Source of the DNA: Ruminococcaceae bacterium UBA3753
Lineage (GTDB): Bacteria; Bacillota; Clostridia; Oscillospirales; Acutalibacteraceae
Direction: 5' to 3'
Assembly: GCA_002372375.1 (NCBI GenBank)
Contig: DFGJ01000025.1
Location: forward strand, 1 to 35,289
DNA length: 35,289 nucleotides
Part shown: positions 1 to 8,173 of the stretch, piece after piece
Numbering within the stretch: position 1 is the stretch's first letter
How the letters are laid out: each line of letters opens with the position of its first letter
Position numbers and translations under genes: made by a program
Notes under the pieces: model-generated
Databases searched by the model: none
What the model was told of the DNA's origin: nothing
Seen by the model: only the letters and a program-made list of their open reading frames with translations

Positions 1-186
1 GAAGTAGGGAGCGAAGATAACAAGGGCGACGAAAAAGAGGATGAAAAGATTAGCGAAGAAGATGAAAAGGGTGCTGAAGAGGAAGAACAAGTCGAAGTAG
101 GGAGCGAAGATAACAAGGGCGACGAAAAAGAGGATGAAAAGATTAGCGAAGAAGATGAAAAGGGTGCTGAAGAGGAAAAACGAGTT
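1..186 (+). repeat. Two 93-bp in-frame tandem repeats
   Basis: Bases 1-93 and 94-186 are nearly identical and encode 31-residue units starting EVGSEDNKGDEKEDEK. They differ only at the last few codons. A third, diverged unit follows (EVENGADVGKEKESENISK). The array probably continues upstream of the window. The near identity implies recent duplication or conversion, typical of length-variable surface proteins. Confidence 0.9.
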
Positions 187-1395
187 GAAGTAGAGAATGG
201 AGCCGATGTGGGAAAAGAAAAAGAGAGTGAAAATATTAGCAAAGAAAAAGAGGTTACAGAAGAGAATTTTGACACTCCTGATACCTATAAGTGTTATCAA
301 ACTTTAAGCCATTTTTGCTTAAGAGAGTTACGCAATAGAGATTACCAATTTTTTATTCTGAAAAGTAGGTATATTTACGCTTTGATGATGTTAGCAATTT
401 TGGCAAGTGCGTTTTTTTACTATGTTTATTACAGAATTGATGATAAAACTATTAAAGCTTATTCAGACGCAATGAATGCGGCGGGAAAAAGTCTAGATGC
501 TATTTATGAAGCGCTTGATAAATTTGAAAAAGACTTTGCTCCTTATTTTAAATTCAATAAAGAATACGCTGCTGCTATAATTCGCTATACTGAGCTGTTA
601 AAAGAACTTGCGGATGCTAAAAAGAAATTAGATAATGCTGTGAAATTAAAGGAAGAACACCGTAAAGATTTGGTAGCGGCGCAAGCATCTTTTAATAGTG
701 CGAAAAGTGTCTGTAATTCATATTACAAGAAAAGGATATATCATTATTTTCGTTTTATAAGTAAGTTGGCGGAGATTTTTAAAAGAAGTGTTTCAGAAAT
801 TAAGGGCAACGACATGGTGGCCATGCTTGAGAAGTATTACGGATTAGGTGAGCATTACAATACTATTGTGGAGAAAATAGAAATTATAAAAAAGTTGCGC
901 AAAAGGGAAGGAATTAAAGACGAGACTTTTGCTGAAATATACCACAAATACTGTGTGAGAAGGGATGAAGAAATTGAAAAAGAAGTGAAAAAAAAAGGGC
1001 GTAAACCTGTGCGACTTTTTGGGACAGATCCTGATAGTTTAAAAAAGAAACTCCAGAGTAATACAGAAAGCGTAAATAATGTTATAGACCGTATGGGCGA
1101 GCTTAGAGCTAAACTAGATTTGAAAAAGCACTTTAATATTCCAGAGGAAAATAAAAACCCTCTTATCGTTAGTAACGGCCTTTTCCGCAAATTTTACAAA
1201 AATGAAGTAGTGGATAGGGATTATGAGAAAAAAATAGACGAAAATACGGATTTGGCAAGTTTGCTAGATAAAGAGGAATTAAAAAATAAAAAAACTGTGG
1301 AAGAGAAAAATAATTGGTTAGATAATTACATTAAACAAAGTATGGAAGTGGAAGGTGTTAAAGGAAATATAGTGCCACTGCTGAAAAGCAACTAA
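1..1395 (+). CDS. Membrane-anchored acidic-repeat / coiled-coil protein, 3' part (5' end outside window)
   Basis: The frame is open from base 1, so this is the C-terminal 464 residues of a longer protein; an internal GTG at 208 is unlikely to be the start because the acidic repeats continue upstream in the same frame. Residues 1-62 are two 31-residue Glu/Asp/Lys repeats followed by a degenerate third. One membrane helix (YIYALMMLAILASAFFYYVY) follows at about residues 121-140, then a long Lys/Glu/Ala-rich region with coiled-coil character to the end. No enzymatic motif is visible and I do not recognise a family. The plan (charged repeats, one helix, coiled coil) resembles the gene that runs off the other end of the window, so it probably belongs to the same class of envelope or exported proteins. 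Function unknown; the coding call is firm. Confidence 0.85.
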   Translation, partial: EVGSEDNKGDEKEDEKISEEDEKGAEEEEQVEVGSEDNKGDEKEDEKISEEDEKGAEEEKRVEVENGADVGKEKESENISKEKEVTEENFDTPDTYKCYQTLSHFCLRELRNRDYQFFILKSRYIYALMMLAILASAFFYYVYYRIDDKTIKAYSDAMNAAGKSLDAIYEALDKFEKDFAPYFKFNKEYAAAIIRYTELLKELADAKKKLDNAVKLKEEHRKDLVAAQASFNSAKSVCNSYYKKRIYHYFRFISKLAEIFKRSVSEIKGNDMVAMLEKYYGLGEHYNTIVEKIEIIKKLRKREGIKDETFAEIYHKYCVRRDEEIEKEVKKKGRKPVRLFGTDPDSLKKKLQSNTESVNNVIDRMGELRAKLDLKKHFNIPEENKNPLIVSNGLFRKFYKNEVVDRDYEKKIDENTDLASLLDKEELKNKKTVEEKNNWLDNYIKQSMEVEGVKGNIVPLLKSN

Positions 1396-1533
1396 TAAAG
1401 TTTTTTTGTTATTTAAACAAAAAATTGGTTTAAGGGCCAAGTAAATCAAAGAGGGCACTTCCCGCTACAGTGAGGGTTTCTTTAGTCGATATTTTTTGAG
1501 CAGTGACATCTCAATCATTCAGTTTTTCTTGCT

Positions 1534-1575
1534 ACTGACCGTACTATCTGGTGCCACAGGCGTCAGTTGTTTTTT
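1534..1575 (+). terminator. Probable intrinsic terminator upstream of rpsL
   Basis: ACTGAC (1534-1539) pairs with GTCAGT (1562-1567), and TGTTTTTTG follows. An inner TGGTGCCA sequence may add pairing. It lies about 140 bases after the stop of the first gene and 100 bases before the rpsL promoter, so it would separate the two transcripts. The 1396-1674 spacer otherwise shows nothing coding. Confidence 0.5.
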
Positions 1576-1674
1576 GCGTGAAAATCAAAAAAGGTATTTT
1601 TTACCATTGCGTCTCAATGCATTTACTATTTTTTGTTTGCAGTTTATTTTAGCGGTAATTTAATGTTTTATTTG

Positions 1675-1704
1675 TTGACATATTACTTTGCGCTGTGCTA
1701 AAAT
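1675..1704 (+). promoter_or_regulatory. rpsL-rpsG promoter
   Basis: TTGACA (1675-1680), an 18-base spacer and TAAAAT (1699-1704). TGTGC directly before the -10 box gives an extended -10 (TGnTAAAAT). It lies 58 bases upstream of the rpsL start and is the obvious sigma-A type promoter of the ribosomal-protein pair. Confidence 0.8.
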
Positions 1705-1762
1705 CGTATTGTTAGAGTTGGTTCGCCATTTTGATTTAAATCTTTTGGAAAGGAGTGAGTGT

Positions 1763-2191
1763 GTGCCAACATTTAATCAATTGGTTAGAAAAGGCAGAAA
1801 GACATCAGCAAGAAAAGCTAAGGCGCCGGCGCTTTTGACTGGTTGGAACTCTCAAAGTCGTAGGTTTATTGACATGTGCTCACCTCAAAAGCGGGGGGTT
1901 TGTACTTCGGTCAAGACTGCTACACCCAAAAAGCCTAACTCGGCGCTGCGAAAGATTGCTAGGGTTCGACTTTCTAATGGCCAGGAGGTTACGTCTTATA
2001 TTCCCGGTGAAGGACACAATCTTCAGGAACACAGTGTGGTTTTGATTCGTGGTGGACGTGTTAAGGATTTGCCTGGTGTTAGGTATCACATTATACGTGG
2101 TACTTTGGATTCGCAGGGAGTGGCTAAGCGTATGCAGGCTCGTTCGAAGTATGGAGCGAAGCGTCCGAAGTCTAGTGGAAAGAGTAAGTAG
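1763..2191 (+). CDS. rpsL: 30S ribosomal protein S12
   Basis: Core protein of the decoding centre. The start is the GTG at 1763, giving MPTFNQLVRKGRK, the canonical S12 N-terminus, with GGAAAGGAG (1747-1756) as ribosome binding site; the frame is open further upstream but that part is non-coding. The product is 142 residues, the usual length in Bacillota. The signature TPKKPNSALRK and the EGHNLQEHSVVLIRGGRVKD block around the streptomycin-response lysines are intact. It is followed 81 bases later by rpsG, as in the str operon, but fusA and tuf are missing downstream in this window. Transcription is from the promoter at 1675-1704. Confidence 0.98.
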   Translation: MPTFNQLVRKGRKTSARKAKAPALLTGWNSQSRRFIDMCSPQKRGVCTSVKTATPKKPNSALRKIARVRLSNGQEVTSYIPGEGHNLQEHSVVLIRGGRVKDLPGVRYHIIRGTLDSQGVAKRMQARSKYGAKRPKSSGKSK

Positions 2192-2272
2192 TTTTTGTTT
2201 TTGTCAGGGTGTGGCCCGAGGTGCTTCACTTTGAGTACCTAAGATTTCATTTATTGTGATGGAGGGAAGGAT

Positions 2273-2746
2273 TTGCCAAGGAGAGGTTTTGTAGCTAAAA
2301 GGGATGTTTTGCCTGATCCGATGTACAATTCAAAGTTAGTTACGCGGCTTGTGAACAATGTTATGTACGATGGTAAACGCGGTGTTGCGCAGAGAATAGT
2401 TTATGGGGCATTTAATTTGATTAAATCTAGGCAAGATAGCCCTAATCCTATGGAAGTTTTTGAGAGGGCGATGGAGAATGTGATGCCTAGCTTAGAGGTG
2501 AAGGCCCGTAGGGTTGGCGGAGCTACTTATCAGGTACCTGTGGAAGTTAGACCTGAGAGGCGTCAGACTTTAGGTTTACGTTGGATTGTCGGCTATGCAC
2601 GCAAGCGGTCGGAGCGTACTATGTGTGAAAGACTTGCCAATGAATTGTGGGATGCTTTTAATGAGACGGGTGGTGCAGTAAAAAAAAGGGAGGATACGCA
2701 TAAAATGGCGGAGTCCAATAAAGCATTTGCGCACTATAGATGGTAG
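2273..2746 (+). CDS. rpsG: 30S ribosomal protein S7
   Basis: Primary 16S rRNA-binding protein that nucleates assembly of the 30S head. The product is 157 residues, the normal length. It has the N-terminal PRRGFVAKRDVLPDPMYNS, the central MEVKARRVGGATYQVPVEV-type block and the C-terminal FAHYRW. The start is TTG at 2273, supported by GGAGGG (2261-2266) and by the exact position of the family N-terminus. It is cotranscribed with rpsL. Normally fusA would follow; here the next 500 bases hold no recognisable gene, so the str operon is truncated or rearranged. Confidence 0.98.
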   Translation: MPRRGFVAKRDVLPDPMYNSKLVTRLVNNVMYDGKRGVAQRIVYGAFNLIKSRQDSPNPMEVFERAMENVMPSLEVKARRVGGATYQVPVEVRPERRQTLGLRWIVGYARKRSERTMCERLANELWDAFNETGGAVKKREDTHKMAESNKAFAHYRW

Positions 2747-2779
2747 TTTCCTGTTTTGATTGCGCTCTTTTAGTGTTTG

Positions 2780-3045
2780 TGTGCTAAAATGCTGTGTGTT
2801 TTTTTGTCTGCCGCTAGGTTCCGAGCGCGTTTGGTTTTTTCGATCGTTTGAAGTTGCGTTTGGGCAGGCAGTGTTACTTGTGTGTGAAGTTTTTGTGTTT
2901 TGCGCGTCGTTGTATGTGAGTTTTTTTCTGTTCACTGTTTTTTGGTGTGTTAGCGTGGGCCCTTTGGTTGGTTTGTCTAGTGTTTAATGTTGTTTCGGAG
3001 CACTAAAGGTATTAAGTTTTAGGATGTGCCCTTTAGTGTGCTTTT
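2780..3045 (+). ncRNA. Candidate structured RNA between rpsG and the metal permease
   Basis: Directly after rpsG is TGTGCTAAAAT (2780-2790), the same extended -10 word seen at the rpsL promoter. From there the plus strand is strongly G+T-rich and lacks a credible reading frame. GTCTGCC (2806-2812) can pair with GGCAGGC (2863-2869), and CGCT (2812-2815) with AGCG (2824-2827). CACTAAAGG (3001-3009) pairs perfectly with CCTTTAGTG (3030-3038), followed by TGCTTTT, which resembles an intrinsic terminator. This would give an RNA of about 250 bases, or simply the structured tail of the rpsL-rpsG message. It is not RNase P, tmRNA or SRP RNA by any motif I can see. Bases 3046-3268 show nothing recognisable. 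Confidence 0.35.
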
Positions 3046-3268
3046 GCGAGATAAGCGGTTGCTTTGTGTTTGTGGTTCTTTAGTCTGTGTCCCGTACTGT
3101 ATTTTATGTGTTTCGTGGCGTTGTTGCTTTTCTTTTTGTAGCTTTCGGGGCAGTTGTGTCTTGGTGCAGGTTCCATGAAGGATGCGAGCTTTGTGTAGTT
3201 GCAGATTTTTGTATTGGGTGTGTTTTTTATAATTGGAGTGTATTTGGACCTTGGATGATTAGGGTTTT

Positions 3269-4087
3269 ATGAGTAGTATTGTTGACTTGTTCTCTTATTC
3301 TTTCGTAAAGAATGCTCTTTTTGTAGGGATTTTGGTTTCCGTCAGCTTTTCGTTTTTAAGTTCTTTTTTAGTTTTAAAGAATTGTTCGCTGCTTGGTCAC
3401 GGGCTTTCCGATGTTGGTTTTGCGACATTTTCTGTAGCTTCTGTTTTAGGTGTTGCTCCTATTTTTGTTTCTGTCCCAGTTATGATTTTGGTTTCATTTT
3501 TTATTTTTTGTTTTAGTCAGGGCAAAAGTAATGAAGGTGGGACTCTGGTTGCTGTAGTTTCCACATCTGCTGTGGCTGTTGGAATAATTTTGTCGTCTTT
3601 GAATAAAGGCTTTAACTCAAATTTGTACAACTACATGTTTGGCTCTGTGTTTTCGTTGCAGAAAAGAGAGCTGATTTTTAGTTTATTCATTGCGACTGCT
3701 GTGCTTTTAGTGTTTTTCTTATTTTATGATCGAATTTTCTTAGTTATGTTTGATGAAGATTTTGCTAAAGCAAGAGGTTTTAATGTTAACTTTTATAAGT
3801 TTTTGATGTCTACCCTGGTGGCGTTCGTTACTGTTTTGGGGATAAAAATGGTGGGAACTCTTTTAGTATCCAGTTTGATGGTTTTTCCAGCAGCTATCTC
3901 ACGATGTATAGCCAGAAGCTTTAGGCAAATGACTGTTTATTCTGCTCTTTTTTCTGTTCTATGTTTTGTTCTGGGTTTGCTGTTTTCGCTTGTTTTCAGT
4001 GTCCCAACTGGTGCTTCTGTAATAATTATAAATGTGATTTTTTTTATTTTTGCTCATGTTTACAAGAGGGTTAGCCAAACTAGTTAA
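3269..4087 (+). CDS. ABC-3 family metal (zinc/manganese) transporter permease
   Basis: Integral membrane permease of a metal-uptake ABC transporter (ZnuB/MntB-like, ABC-3 family), 272 residues with about seven to eight hydrophobic helices. Diagnostic segments include FLVLKNCSLLGHGLSDVGFA near residue 33 (the usual R..L.GDA.SH motif in diverged form), the FGSVFSL segment near residue 124 and GIKMVGTLLVSSLMVFPAA near residue 191. The start is ATG at 3269 with AGGG just upstream; it overlaps the stop of a 61-codon open frame (3087-3272) by four bases, but that frame looks non-coding. The ATPase and binding-protein genes are not adjacent and I find no recognisable trace of an ATPase just upstream, so this subunit is an orphan here. 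Metal specificity cannot be told from the sequence. Confidence 0.88.
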   Translation: MSSIVDLFSYSFVKNALFVGILVSVSFSFLSSFLVLKNCSLLGHGLSDVGFATFSVASVLGVAPIFVSVPVMILVSFFIFCFSQGKSNEGGTLVAVVSTSAVAVGIILSSLNKGFNSNLYNYMFGSVFSLQKRELIFSLFIATAVLLVFFLFYDRIFLVMFDEDFAKARGFNVNFYKFLMSTLVAFVTVLGIKMVGTLLVSSLMVFPAAISRCIARSFRQMTVYSALFSVLCFVLGLLFSLVFSVPTGASVIIINVIFFIFAHVYKRVSQTS

Positions 4088-4111
4088 AACAGGTTGTTTT
4101 TGTTATGCTAT

Positions 4112-4830
4112 TTAAGCGCCTCTGCAACCAATATATTTTTGTTTGGTTCCGGGTATGTTTTTGTACGGTGTTTTGTTTATGAGATTATAAAGTTTTGGGT
4201 CAAAAGTTATATAAATACTGTTGTTTAAAGTTAAGGATCTCCAGTTTTTTGTTACCTCTGGTACAAAAATAATTTTTTCAAGTTTGGCATTAGGTAGGTT
4301 AAGTGTTTTTCGTAAAGATTTTCTAGTTTTAAAACTATAACTAATATTTTTTTTATGAGCGATGTTTCTTAGCAATGCTGTTGTTTAGAGTTAAGTTTTT
4401 CCAGTTTTTTGTTCCCTATGGTACAAAAACAATTTTTTCTTTTCAGTGTTGGTATTAGGTAGGTTAAGCGTTTTTCGTAAAGATTTTTTAGTTTTGAAAC
4501 TATAACTAATAATTTTTTTATGAGAGATGTTGCCTAGCAATGTTGTTGTTTAAAGTTAAGTCTTTCCAGTTTTTTGTTTCCTATGGTGCAAAAGCAATTT
4601 TTTCTTTTCAGTGCTGGTATTAGGTAGGTTAAGTATTTTTTGTAAAAACTTTCTAGTTTTGAAAATACAACTAATAATTTTTTTATGAGCGATGTTGCTT
4701 AGCACAGGATTTTTTATTAAGTTTTTTTCTTAGCATATGATTAAAAAGATAGTATCTCGCACGTGATTTCTTTTGGAATTAATATAGTAATCAATACCAA
4801 AAGTTTTTTGCCTTTAAAAGATGTGTTTTT
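4112..4830 (-). pseudogene. Decayed repeat-protein gene, possibly BspA-type leucine-rich repeats
   Basis: On the minus strand several short frames read like eroded BspA-type LRR units: near 4820-4740 SFKGKKLL..ITILIPKEIT, and in the three following repeats YSFKTRKSLRKTLNLPN or close variants. The intact unit pattern would be aF..C..L..I.IP. The only surviving open stretch is 4112-4375 (about 87 codons); the upstream copies carry frameshifts and stops. I infer a surface LRR protein gene that has been lost. The family assignment is weak; the repeat structure and the decay are directly visible. Confidence 0.4.
4218..4704. repeat. Three tandem repeats of about 160-165 bp
   Basis: Copies at about 4218-4377, 4378-4542 and 4543-4704. 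Each begins with tgTTGTTTAAAGTTAAG (or TTTAGAG), contains CCAGTTTTTTGTT..C..TGGT and AGGTAGGTTAAG, and ends with TTTTATGAG.GATGTT..TTAGCA. Indels between copies destroy a common reading frame. Confidence 0.85.
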
Positions 4831-5125
4831 TTATAAAATCTGGATGAGATGGTTAGTCACGGACTGTGTGCGTTTTTTTGTATACCGAGGGCAGTTGTAT
4901 TCTATTGTAAATACAGCGCAGTTTAGTCTCTAAAAAATGGTGAATTTTATTTAATTTAAATGCTGGAGCTAGCGACTTTTTAAAAATTTGGGGCTTATGT
5001 TAATATTTTCTACTCAATAATAGGTACGTCCCTCACAAAAGGTTTTCCGTTTAGAAGCACTATCAGATGTTAGTTATCTTATGGTTTCTTGTCGTTAATT
5101 TCAAAAACTACAAATTCGATAAATA

Positions 5126-5824
5126 CTAGTTATTATTTCTTTTTTTTCTTATTAGCAAATCGGGTCTCGTCTTAAATGTTTTTAATATAGCTCTCTTGTA
5201 CCTCCAATTTTTTATATTTTTATGATTTCCTGAAAGCAAAATCTTCGGAACAGCACGGTTTTTCCAGATCTGTGGTTTTGTGTACTGCGGATATTCAAGT
5301 AACCCATTATAGTGACTTTCTTCCATAAAGCACTCACGGGAGCTTAATACTCCTGGTAGTAGACGACAAATGGCATCTATCAAAACCATTGCTGGAAGTT
5401 CGCCGCCAGTTAATACGTAATCTCCTATAGATATTTCTTCATCGACGATTTTTTCTATTACTCTTTCGTCTACGCCTTCATAGTGTCCACAAAGAATAGC
5501 GATATTTTTATATTTTGTTAGTTCAACAATTTTTTCTTGTTTTAGTAATATCCCTCTGGGACTCATGTATATTAGCCAAGGTTTCGTCTTTAAATGCTCG
5601 CAAATATTTTCAAAACACAGATATATAGGTTCAGCTTTTAAAACCATGCCTTTCCCTGGCCCGTACGTGGTGTCGTCGACGGTTTTGTGCTTATCTTTAG
5701 CAAAATTCCTTATTTGGTGAAAATTTACTGCCAAGATTTTATTTTTTATGGCGCGTTTTAAAATACTCGTATTCGCAATAGGCAAAAGCATCTCAGGGAA
5801 AAGTGTCATCACATCTACTTGCAT
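5126..5824 (-). CDS. trmD: tRNA (guanine-N1)-methyltransferase
   Basis: Methylates G37 of tRNAs with SAM to prevent frameshifting. The 232 residues match the usual 230-250. The SPOUT-fold knot motifs are intact: YGPGKGMVLKAEP near residue 54, LCGHYEGVDERV near residue 110, EISIGDYVLTGGELPAMVLI near residue 129 and the later YNGLLEYPQYTKP. The usual neighbours (rpsP, rimM, rplS) are absent, so the gene has been isolated by rearrangement or deletion. The ribosome binding site before the ATG is weak. The preceding 270 bases (5825-6094) are AT-rich spacer shared with the divergent peptide gene. Confidence 0.97.
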   Translation of the reverse strand: MQVDVMTLFPEMLLPIANTSILKRAIKNKILAVNFHQIRNFAKDKHKTVDDTTYGPGKGMVLKAEPIYLCFENICEHLKTKPWLIYMSPRGILLKQEKIVELTKYKNIAILCGHYEGVDERVIEKIVDEEISIGDYVLTGGELPAMVLIDAICRLLPGVLSSRECFMEESHYNGLLEYPQYTKPQIWKNRAVPKILLSGNHKNIKNWRYKRAILKTFKTRPDLLIRKKRNNN

Positions 5825-6026
5825 TTTTATATATTTTAATCCTATAAGATTTAACTTAAAAATTATTATACGTAAACTTTTTTATAATTCGCTGACATTT
5901 TAATACTTAAAGTCTATTTTATCCTTAATCACTAAAAAGTGATAAACTTATATTTTTTATAAGAGGAACTTAGATAACTGTATTTGTTTCTGCTAATACT
6001 ACATTTAGATCTTTTTTACAAAAACA

Positions 6027-6055
6027 TTGACTCATAAAAAAAAATAATATAAAAT
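6027..6055 (+). promoter_or_regulatory. Promoter of the Nif11-type peptide gene
   Basis: TTGACT (6027-6032), 17-base spacer, TAAAAT (6050-6055), 40 bases before the ATG at 6095. The same hexamer pair and spacing recur at 34738-34766 before another exported-protein gene. Confidence 0.7.
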
Positions 6056-6094
6056 ATAGCTATATAATCTTATTAAGAAGGGAAATGAAATTGT

Positions 6095-6403
6095 ATGAAC
6101 TTAAAAGAGTTTTTTGATAAAAATCCTGGCCTTTTAACGCAGTTTAAGAAGTGCACTAATAAGGACGATTTTATGAGTGTTGCTCAGGAGAATAATATAA
6201 GATTTGGTGCCGGTAAATTAGACGAGGTATATGCATATGTTTTAAGTGCCAGTGGAAAAAATGACAGTAGTGAAATAGATGACGATGCTTTAAGTATGGC
6301 TTCAGGTGGTGCCAGGGAAGGTATTCCGACTTCAGAGATAGGAAATAACACTAGCATCGCTGAGCTTGAACTTGGCGGTACTTCCGTGACATTAATACAA
6401 TAG
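6095..6403 (+). CDS. Nif11-like double-glycine leader peptide
   Basis: 102 residues. Residues 1-50 have the Nif11 pattern: LKEFFDKNPGLLTQF, a KDDFMSVAQENN helix and a following helix DEVYAYVLS. An acidic stretch leads to DDDALSMASGG, with the GG at 71-72, the double-glycine cleavage motif of Nif11/NHLP leaders and class II bacteriocin leaders. The putative mature peptide is 30 residues, rich in Ser, Thr, Gly and Ile, with no cysteine. Known Nif11 leader peptides are precursors of modified peptides exported by C39-peptidase ABC transporters. No modifying enzyme or transporter lies nearby, so the gene is an orphan or served in trans. GAAGGGA upstream supports the ATG at 6095. Whether the core is modified is unknown; lack of Cys argues against a lanthipeptide. 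Confidence 0.75.
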   Translation: MNLKEFFDKNPGLLTQFKKCTNKDDFMSVAQENNIRFGAGKLDEVYAYVLSASGKNDSSEIDDDALSMASGGAREGIPTSEIGNNTSIAELELGGTSVTLIQ

Positions 6404-7518
6404 CTTTGGTATATTTGGTTGTTTAGTAATTATCAGTATTTTGCACAGACATGTGGTTTTGTTTTAAGTTGCGGTTATTACTTAGTGGAACGGTTTTAAG
6501 ATTTTCGTTTATTTTGGTGTATCGATAGCAGTCACCGATACTGTAAAAGCTGTTTATTTTGGTTTTGCTAAGACAGGATGTATCGTGCAGGGATACTTTT
6601 TAGAGGCAGGATCATAAAGTGGTTGAGCATGGTTATACTTTTTTATTGAAAATAAGTTTTTCGTGAAAAATATGCTAAATAACGGCAAAACAGTTATTTT
6701 ATCCTTTCTAAGGTGTAAGTGTGAGCTTTGTCTATTAGATATGTTGCTGGTCGATCTGATATTGTACAATGCATAATTGTCTGCAGGCTGGTATGTGCAA
6801 TCTTTTAAGTCGGATTTTCAAAGTGATTAGCTTATTTCGTTCCAGCCTCAAAAAAACACTAAATCTTTGTTTTTCGATCAGCTGTGGTTAGCATTCGGAC
6901 GTCATTTTAATCAGCGTGCATCTTGACTTAGCTTTAAAACATCTGTTTTTGTTGGTTTTTTTTATTGATTTTTTCTTGTTTGATTGACAACTTTACTGGC
7001 CTATTTTTTCGCTTAAGCATGGCTTAAGTGCGAGCTGTGTGTAATTTTTTTAGACTATTTCTTTAGATACAGCTTTTAATTCATGATTCGGTGTGACAGA
7101 TTCTTGTTGTTTCTGTACATATAGCTATATTTGTAGTTTTTGTATAAACATACTTTTTTGTTTTTGGTATCTTGTGTTTCAATATTTCCATTCAATCTTT
7201 ATAATGGCTTTTTAGGATACAGATTAAAGTAAATTTTTTAGGTAGATCTGAAAAAATTTGTAATTACTGTTAATTTTAGAGTATTTTAAAAAAATAGTGA
7301 TTTTTTATATTTTAAAAAATATTTTTAAGTAGGTAGCCTGTATTTCAATTTTTTAATTTCAGTTTATAATATAAATTAGCTTTGTGTTTTTAGCACTATT
7401 AAGATTTGGTACATAGAAAAAATTCCAAGTTTTAGAAGATTTTAAATGATACAAGCGAAAATTCTATTTTCTTTGTGATTATTTTTTATAACCATATTTT
7501 TGAAGAGACATCGTTTTT
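6404..7518. other. 1.1-kb spacer without a recognisable gene
   Basis: No credible coding frame on either strand. Two palindromes are visible: GTATCG/CGATAC around 6519-6541 and CTTAAGC-ATG-GCTTAAG at 7012-7028. The first part (to about 7100) is G+T-rich on the plus strand, the rest very AT-rich. It is probably decayed sequence. Confidence 0.5.
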
Positions 7519-7908
7519 ATGTATAAGAAAAAGTTGTATCTGTTTTTTATTACTTTGGTTAGCCTATTATTTTTTGTAAGTAAAAGTGTCAAGGTATTTG
7601 ATGCTGTTCGTACTTATAAAGTGAATAGCCAAGAAAAGGATAACGAAATGAAATATAGTCATAACAAATCTAAAACCAGTTGTTCTCCCTTCTCTAAGTT
7701 ATATGTCCATACTGGAAATTCCTGTCTGTTAGATATAGGCAAATACAAATCAGCTTTTCCATGGAAGGCTTCTTCACATTTAAAAAAACAAAGACCGACG
7801 CGTTTAATAAGCAGTTTCGTAGGTTGTTTATACGTTTTTGCGAAACTTCTTTCAGGGTGCGTGCGATCTATTTTTAGAAAATTTAAACCAAATAAAAGCA
7901 AAAAATAA
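7519..7908 (+). CDS. Small hypothetical protein with N-terminal signal/anchor
   Basis: 129 residues. KKKLYLFFITLVSLLFFVSK at residues 3-22 is a basic start followed by a hydrophobic core, i.e. a signal peptide or membrane anchor. The rest is basic and Ser/Lys-rich with four scattered cysteines, ending in a second moderately hydrophobic stretch (SFVGCLYVFAKLLSGCV) and a lysine-rich tail. No family recognised. An overlapping minus-strand frame (7659-7943) is less likely because it lacks such organisation. The ribosome binding site is poor, so the gene could be decaying. Isolated between spacers. Confidence 0.5.
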   Translation: MYKKKLYLFFITLVSLLFFVSKSVKVFDAVRTYKVNSQEKDNEMKYSHNKSKTSCSPFSKLYVHTGNSCLLDIGKYKSAFPWKASSHLKKQRPTRLISSFVGCLYVFAKLLSGCVRSIFRKFKPNKSKK

Positions 7909-8173
7909 CTTGTTCCCGTATTAGTATATAAATAAGTATTCATTTGGAAAGTATATCATCAGGTTTTAGATTAAAGTTTTTTTTGGCAATTCTTTCGCAC
8001 TTTTACAGATGTGAAAAAACTTGTTGTGTCACCAAAGTTGTCAGCCAAACTTCAATATGTAAAATCAGGAGGCGCAAAAGTCTTAGTTTAGCCGGAAGTT
8101 AAGAAATGCACTGCATATAAAACCTTTTCTGTATAAATTTGGAACTGTTCGTTTGCTTTTTAAGAAAAATTTT

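Noticed and set aside
3087..3272. 61-codon frame overlapping the permease start by four bases (ATGA)
   Set aside because: Composition is driven by the G+T-rich strand, with no ribosome binding site and no match to an ABC ATPase or other family; probably chance.
6554..6769. 71-codon minus-strand frame in the spacer
   Set aside because: No organisation, no ribosome binding site, and lies in drifting sequence.
7659..7943. Minus-strand frame overlapping the small exported protein gene
   Set aside because: The plus-strand frame has a convincing signal/anchor segment; this one does not.
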